A program made the translations under genes and the position numbers. The notes beneath the pieces are model-generated. The model searched no databases and was not told the origin of the DNA. It worked only from the letters and a program-made list of their open reading frames with translations. DNA of 64,000 nt. Origin: Meghimatium bilineatum. Taxonomy: Eukaryota > Mollusca > Gastropoda > Stylommatophora > Philomycidae. Within the stretch, counting starts at the first letter, position 1. Every line of letters begins with the position of its first letter. Positions 23,401-32,400 of this stretch are shown here, piece after piece. The stretch is from the NCBI GenBank assembly GCA_034231615.1, contig CM067302.1:11460820-11524819 (forward strand), in the 5' to 3' direction.

Positions 23401-26400
23401 ATAACCATAATTCTCCGTCGATTTTTGTTTTTAAAACTATATTTGTATATATTACATTAAAATTTGAATATATTTAGAGGTACTATTACCAGCTCTGGTG
23501 ACAGATGTGCGATGATAAAATTGTAAAACAAACAATTCTGGCAGAACGCAATAAAAACTCCATAGCTAGTAAGTTAAAAACATTATTTCCATAGGTGACT
23601 TACACATATACTGGCAGGGGAAATACAATTCAATTATAATTGTAAACTCCTGCTTGCGTGTAACAATTCAAATTTACATTTACAAAATTTAATTTAATTG
23701 CGCTGCTTTCAGATTGGCCTAAACACTACAGGATAGACTTTACAGCTTCTTCTTCTTCTTCTTCTGCGTTCGTTCTCAAACTCCTGCAGATTAGCAGGAT
23801 GTAGTCCGGAGAACAGAATGCATTGTGCCATGGTTTACAGCATTGCTGCGATATCTGTGCCTTTTGGCCTGACACATCAGACTTCAGCATGGCATAACCT
23901 CTCTATCCCATAACCTCCTTAGTCGCATTTTACAACATGCATGGAAGGTAAGCAGTGTTGCTATTTTGACTTTACAGCTTATTTTAAACTATTAGAAAGT
24001 AACATGGATAAGATATTTGTTTTCTGTCACCTTGCCAGTTCCTTAATCAGATTAGCCACACGTTTCTTGTCCTCCACACAGAGGTTCCGCAGGGTAACTC
24101 CATCATCTTTGGGGTTAGAAATACTAGACACGTCTGTGTCCAGAAGACTATGTGACATCTGGAAATACACCCAAGAGTGTTCATTAATAATAACTGTGTA
24201 TGTGACTTCTGTTAAAATGTGCACAACAAATAAAATATGGCTGCAGATATCATAAAATATGTTGCAATGCAAATTAATGTATGACTTCTTCTTTGTTCAT
24301 TCTCAAACTCCTGCAGATTAGAAGAATGTGGCCATACATCGGATTGCGTTGTGCCATAGTTTACAGCTTAGCTGCAAATATCTGTACCTTGCTGCCTGAC
24401 ACATCCAACTTCAGTATGGCTTCTGGGTCACTTTAACATGACTGGGCTCCAGTGCAGACCTCTCAACAGAAGGTAAACATGCCTTCATTCGTGAAAATAT
24501 AAAAAATTTAACTACTGTAAAAATGTGCGTGCTGTTTCCAGAGTGGCGCCGCTATGACCCTGAAGGGCTATTGGCTTGATTATGATGATGATGAAAGAAA
24601 CAGATTGAATAAACATGTCAACCAAAATGCCTTTGTCCATTTACAGTAACAGAATTTCTGTTACAACATGACTGTAACAGAAGCAGGAAGACTAGCTCAA
24701 GATCAACAGAAGTTTCGAAAGGTTGTGATGACAGATAGATCCAGGAATAGGGTAACAAAGTTTTGCTAATAACTAGAGACACACATAATAACACACACAA
24801 ATCGGCATTTCGACCAAAAAGCCTTTATCAAAACAACAATTGAAACCAAATTAAAACATACAACAGAAAATGAACAGTAATAACATCAACGTGATATGTG
24901 TAGTATAGATTGACAGGAAGAAGTGAAAACATGTGATGACTGATACGTCCTGTTCAGGATATGCTACCTGATGATGATGACAAAGACATAATGCACAAAA
25001 TGAATAAAACACAGCGCATATGTCAGGTAGATATGTCAGCGCACATGTCAGAACCAAATACATGGTTGTTAGATATCATTTTGCATTATCTTGATTCTTT
25101 ATTAGAAACTAGCTTCACACCACGTGGGGCATTCCCATAAGTGCTCCGCTCTCCATTCCAGCAGCATTCTCAGTGTATGTAGACTCAGAGTCCTGGTCAG
25201 GTGTTCACTGTGTGATCTTCAGGGCATTCCAAAAGATTTATTTTTCCTACCCTCCCCTCCTTCAAACAGATGTATTTTTCCTACCCTCCGCTCTAGATGC
25301 TCCCATTTCTAACATTCTCTGTATGTGCACATTCTCAGCCTTGTTGACATCATCTTCATCTTGAAATGAATTTATTACTGCCTTGATCAAGTCTGCTTTA
25401 TCTCTTCTCAGCAATTTCCCATCTATCACAGCATTTTGTGTTATTTATTATTTTATAAAACATCCTCCAAACCAACATACCGGGTATGTTAAAGCAAATC
25501 TCAACATGCTCAGTAAATAAGAACAAAGAACACATTTTAGACTAAATACCAACCACTGTGACTTAAATCTCCAAAGTGACCAATGTCCATGCCAAAAGAG
25601 TCCCTAGACTCAAGAACACATTTGCAGACGTGTCCATTCTGTGATGACTTGAGAACTTAAATATGGCCCCAAGAGACATATCTGAAGGTGAAGCTGTGGG
25701 GCAACAGTGAGGACCTCCTACTGACGACTGACTTCATGGAGACAAACCTCCTTCCTGTATAGTCTTCTGATCAAAAGAAACTGAGTGCAGGAGAAGAAGA
25801 AGACCTAGGTAGATGCCTATAGTAACCAGATAGGCAAAACATCACGTCAATTGTGTCACAGTCAAGATGACAACACTCCAAGAATACTCAAATCTTCAGC
25901 ACCTCCACAACATAATCTGAGATTATTATACACAGAGCTCGGAAAGACTTTCTAGGAAACAGAGAGATACTGCAACAGACTGCATGAACTTTAAACCAGA
26001 TGTCACTGTGGACATGAACACACTCCCTCAGACCAGTCCTCTATCAGCCTCATAGGCAGATCCACCCTTCTGTATGTCACCATGGAAACACAAATTTGCA
26101 TGATGTGAGAAAGTAGAGATATTGCGTTGCCTGCATCAACACACAAATTAAAAGTCTATAGCAAGGGGAAAACAGAAAAACAAAGTTAAAACTATGGAGA
26201 AACTAAATCTTTGCAGTGGTAACATATGGTTGTGAGATGTGGGCAATGACATCTGACATCTGTGGGCAATGGGAAAGAAACTATTGGCATTCGAAGTGAG
26301 ATGTTATAGAAAGGTCCTAAGAATATCATGGACAGAAAGATGAACTAACGTAGATGTCTGCAATGAAGCAAAGAAGACTGGCTTCTCAAAACTAGCAAAA

Positions 26401-29400
26401 AAATACAAGCTAACATATTTCTGACATATAAAGAGACACAATGGTTTAGAAATATGAATCATGGAGGGAATAGTTCCAGGAAAGAGAACAAGAGGCAGAC
26501 ATAGACACGTGACATTGAAGACCTTCTAAACATGACATTGATGATGATAGTCCTCCTTCGCAAGGGAAGATGAGCATGGCATTAATAAACAATAAAATGT
26601 GATGAACAAATCGAGGGAAAAAATGTGTTTGTTGAATTTGGGTTGGGTTTGTGAGTTCGTAGATGCCCGATGACTCCGATTCGTGCCAGAAAAATTATAT
26701 TGCAGTAGATGCAGGAGTGCAGAGGGTCCAGAGTAGGAGAGTTTTCGGATTTGTTCTTCCGCTTCCATCACTGATAAATTGCTCACAGTGTTCTCTTTTT
26801 TCAAATTTAGTGATGCCAGCAGTAATCTGGGTATGCAAAGCTGAATGATCAAAGGCTGTAGTGTAATATCCCAGGAGCTAGGATCGATTCTACTGTGCTT
26901 GAGAAAGTTATTTAGGTGATCCTTGAAGCGCTTTTCTGCCCTCCATTTGAATGTTTACCATCGCACAGCTTCCAATAGAATAATCTCTTTGGAAGGCAAT
27001 TGTCTGGCATACGGATGATGTGGCCAGTCCAGCAGAGTTGGGACCTAATCAGCAGCGAATAGATGCTTTGCATACAGGACTTTTGAAGGATTTCCATGTC
27101 AATTACTCAATCCTGCCAACGTACTCCCATGAGGTTTCTTAGGCACCGAAGGTGGTAAGAGTTAACCTGTTGAGCGTGTCTTGTATAGACAGTCCTGGAT
27201 GACACAGCATAAAGCAGTGTTGGTAGAACCACTGTGCTATACACATCCAACCTAGTTGTCAAATTGAGACCATGTCTGATCCAGACATTGGCACGAAGGT
27301 TCCCAAATGCCGCACTGGCACAAAAAATACACATGGCAACATCCTCGTCAATTGTCGCAGTTTGCAATAGAGTGCTGCCGAGATATACTAACTTATTGGC
27401 AGTTTTGAGTTTCTGTCCCTATAGAAGCATGTCATTAGAAGAAGCTGGATAGCTTGCACAGAACCGAAAACCTTGCAGAATAGCAGTGAGGACAACTTTC
27501 TGTAAAGAACACGTCACATTGATGGACATTCCTGCAGAAAAAATGTCATACAGGCTGTACTTACACTTGTACTTGCTGTGCACATCTTAGGGCTCTGTGG
27601 GTCAAGGATGACAACTTTTGGCTGCACAACTGGCATTACAGCTTCAACTTCTTTTGTACGTCCCCCTCTGACATGTGGACGAATATTTCCAATGTCATTT
27701 ATGCCAATAACTATTGATTTCTCTTTATTAGAGGTTTCTGCAAATTACAAAAATACAATAAATAGCATTTCAAACATATATATATATATATATATATATA
27801 AGGTGTGTTCTTCTTCTTCTTCAGCGTTCATACTCAAACTCCCGCTGGATCTCTCTTATAGAGGACAATGATCCTATGAGATTTCTAGCACAGGATGTAG
27901 TCAAGAGAATGGAAATGCGTTGTCACCGTTTTATTTGCACCAATAGCCCGACACATCCGTCTTCGGCAGAATGGTGTGTTCAAGTAAAACCTGTTCAAGT
28001 GGGTTTATTACAGATTATGAAATGTACATCAGTAGTTGTGGTATAATTCAGTAAAGCAATCTTCTTCTTCTTCTTCGTTCGCTAAGTAAAGCAATTATTA
28101 GAGAATATTTATGGTATTTATGCACCTCAGAAAAAATCATAATAAACATTCAAACATGCATCCCACTGTCCACTGTCTGGGTAGATGATTGTGAATTCCA
28201 TCCGAGAAGAAAGACTTTGTTTGCTCACTGAACCAAGTGGTCACAGCTGTCATGACATCTTCATCAGAGTGGAATCATTGTCCCTTTAGAACTTTCTTTA
28301 TAATGGTCCAAACAAATGAAAGTCACATGGCGATAGATCAAGGCTGTAGGCTGGATGTGGCAGAATTTCCCATCGTTTCCATGCTAACATTTCCTGCTCA
28401 ACTTTCAGGACATACAGGCGAACATTCGGTGAAACAGAATGACACCCCGTGACAGCATGCTGGGTTGCTTATTCTTGATGGCTGTATGCAGCTTGTCTAG
28501 TGTGTTCTTGTAGCTGATACTAGACCTTTTTCAAAGTCTACTAAAAAGAGTCCTTCTTGATAAAAAAAAAAGGCAGCAAGCATAACTTTTCCTATATAAA
28601 TAACCCAAATATCGGAGGAGATATCTGTTGTTACTGGCGATGATTTCCTGGTGAGAGAAATCTGTCTCCCAGCCATTTTGTTTATATTCATTATGGTTTT
28701 GTGTTCTTAACTGTTTTTGTTGTCTTGATAAAGGTCCCAATTGGACCGACATGTTGACAATTGTATTTGTTCTTTGTTTTATTGTTACTTTCTATATTTT
28801 ATTATTTTATATTGACAGTTTTCTTCAGTAACCTTCCTACCTTATTTGTATTTACCTTTATAACTTTTCCTGCAAACATTTGTGATTTGAATTTTTTGCT
28901 CTTTGATGATCCTGATTGTTTCCATTGCATGTTGTCTGCTTTACTACATGGCTCAAAATTGTGACACTACAATTTGTTGTCTTCTACTGTTCATGATATA
29001 AATGATCAGCCTCCGCATGGTAATTCTGCAGATGGTTTAAACTCCACCCCATTCATTCTTCCTTATGATGTTTAGTCAAGAACGGTACCCACTAGAACAC
29101 CTTCCAATACTTCAGTTTCTTTCAAACAATCATTTGAACTATTCCTAATGACACAGAGAATTTTAGCTAGTGGCTACAAACTCCGGTGACTGTCAACATA
29201 TATTTCTGCGCCTATCTTGGTGATAACTACTTCTGTCACAACAACAAGTGTCTGAACCGGCTGCGGAAGATCATTTGTTACCAGTCGCCCTTCAGAAACA
29301 TTCTTGTTCAATCCTTCACTGTTGTCTTCAAAAAACATTTTCCACCATACACCGCCTACATTCTTTATGGTTGGTCAACAACCTTTGGCTGTAAGAAACT

Positions 29401-32400
29401 AAATCACTGCTCGTTGGTCAAAACTGGACAGATTTGCTATCACACCTGCAATGTTGTCGACTGCCTGCACAGGATAGTAAGCATATGAAGCATGACCATG
29501 TGTTCATCGATGCATAGTTATTACATCACTGATGATGCTTTCACACTCCTCGCATGCTGGTGTAGATGATGCAGCGTGAGCAGGTTTTATTTGAACATGC
29601 CTCATTCATATATACATATATATTCAAACCAATATTGTTCCTGTTGCTTCAAGGATATTTTTATAGACACATAAAATAATAATTAATTTCTAATCAGAGA
29701 AAATTATGGAGATCTTCAAGGCTTGAACCACTTTCTTTGTGATTTTTTTTTTAGATTGCAGATTCTAACATACATCACAATATCTTGTTTACTTGAATAT
29801 TTTTGAAAGCAGTACCACTATAGGCATATATACACTATATACTATATGTTAGTATACTATGTTGTTCGTCCATCACATGATGATGATGACCATTTGTTAC
29901 ATCCACTTTTGAAAATTTTAGTTATGTCCTTGATTATGAGTTCGTAGATGGCTAATGAGCCCTATTCGAGCTGTAAATGTCCTTGGACAATTCGGACATG
30001 GAATGACAACAGTAGACGGATCTTGCTCTATCTGTGACTTTCTAGCTGCTCTCCGCTGTTGAGCTGCTGCATTTCTCCTCTTTTCACAAGATGATACGCT
30101 CTTATATATATACTATATACTAACAAAATAGGCATGATCCCATTATTCTTGGTAGGCATCCATTGTGTTCTGTGTTGCTACTATAACTAAGACTTACTAA
30201 GTCATAACTGGGTAATACGAAACACTGGGAGTAAAATCTACAAATATATCACTTTTCAAGATTCCAAAGATAACATTCAAATTTGTGACTTTTCCTCCTA
30301 GTCACATTGAGTACAACAATCATAAAGGGCTCAATCACACTGGGTACAACAGTCACACCACTGAGCTGTGCAGAAGCTGCTTATAAAGTAGATCTTTCAA
30401 TTTGGAGATGTCAAGATGTTTGCTTTTTGAGGTTGCCGGAGAGTATACGGAGATTCATTTTGAAGACTAGCAGTCTGTGGTCCATCCAGCCATCGGAGCC
30501 ACACATGGATTTAGTGACTCTCACATCCTGCTTATCCCATTGACATAATCAATTTGATGCCACTGTTTTGGTCGTGGGTGCACCCAATGAAGTATTATTA
30601 CGGTGAGGTAGTTGAAAGACAGTGTTGAAGATAAGTAGGTTAAATGCTGCGCATGTTTTGAGCAGTAGTTGTCCATTGCTATTGCATTTGCCAATGCCAA
30701 GCCTCCGCAGCACACATTCCCAGAACTCCAAGTCCAAACCCACTCGTTCGTTAAAGTCACCAAGGATGATGAGTATGTCGGATTTGGGGTCTCCTGTATG
30801 ATTTTTTTCAAGTCATCATAGAACTTTTCTTTCTATTCATCAGGGTTCATCATAGTAATAAATGCTGAATGATGCATGCCGCTTTTTAGAAAGTGGAAGG
30901 CAAACAGTCATCAGCCGGTCAATAATACCCTTTGGAGGTCCAGCCATCTTTCTGGCTAGACTAGATTTAATTGCAAAGCCAACTCCAGCTTTGTGTTTCA
31001 CTTCTTTTTTTCTGCCAATCCAGAAGGAGAAATATCCACAGCATTGATCCACAAATTCACCTTCCTCAGACAGTTGTTTCTCGCTGAGGGCAGCGATGTC
31101 AATTGTGTACCTTGCGAGCTCTTTCGCTACAATTGCAGTAGGTCTTTCTGGCCATGCTACCTCCATGAGGTCCAGTAGGGTGTGCACATTCCATGCACCA
31201 ATTGTGAGTGAACCACATTAATTTTTCTTGTTTCTTGTAGTTTTTACCGCTGAGTAGGGATTCCTGTCAGCCGCGGTATATTGGCCTGGGTCATGATAAG
31301 GCAGGCAGTGTACCTTTTCTAGCCCTTTCCTCTGGCTAAAGAGGTGAGCAGCGCTTTCCTGAATAGGGCTGCTCAGTCGCCAATATGGCTGCCGGACTCC
31401 AGAGGTGCCTCAGTGTCACAGAAGAACAACCACATGACCTGAGCCACCTATGTACAGGTTTTACTATGACTGCCAGTGTATCCACACCTGCCACTTTACC
31501 ACTTGCCACAGGACTTTTTTGTAATGATTGATGAGATGATTATGAAAATTTGATTAAATTGCTTAAAAAGATTAAAGTGCAACATCATCAGCTTCACTCT
31601 CTCGCCCCTACACATATGGTCTCAGTGGCAGGACGACTGTGTGTCAGTGTGCAGTAGATGACCCAGGTACCTTACTGACTCACCATGCTCTTTGACGCTG
31701 CTAGCTGAATGACGCCTTTCTGCCCATGTTAGTTGAGTTCCTTTGCACAGTCCGCCACATCCAGACTTTACATGCTGGATAGGACATGGGCCTATACATC
31801 AGAAACTATGAGCATAGATTCCATTTTCCACCTTCACTGATTTTAAACGCCAAAGCGTTTCAGAGGTGTGGTTGCTGTTGCATGTGGACAGCAATTATGA
31901 TCCACTAGTGAAGGCTAGATAGAAAAATAGTTGAAGAAGGAAGAGTTTGGGGCTATTAGCACTTGAAGACACCCCTGTTCTATTCAGGTGATCACTATTG
32001 CCCTTAAACATGACTTGATATTTATCCATTCCTGCCAAAGTTTTCTGACTGTAGACTTGTGGCACTGTGCTCATGTGTTAAGGCACATTTAATACCCGTA
32101 AAGCATAACATGGCTTTTTTGACGAAGCTTGCTCTCTATTTTGCTAGTGCTAAACATAATTATAACTATCGGGCCTAGCTTGACCGGGTGACATCGTGAA
32201 CATAACTGTGTATATACCTGTTAACTGGTGTATGAACATACTACATAGTTACAGTAAGTTACAGTACACTATCTAATCTATTCTAAGGTTACATAATTTT
32301 TACTAAGAATGCTTAGGAATACATAAAAAGACAAGTCAATATTGTAATCCAAGTGTAGTGTGACTAAGCTTGTAGTCCCACTACAAGCTTAGTCAAACAA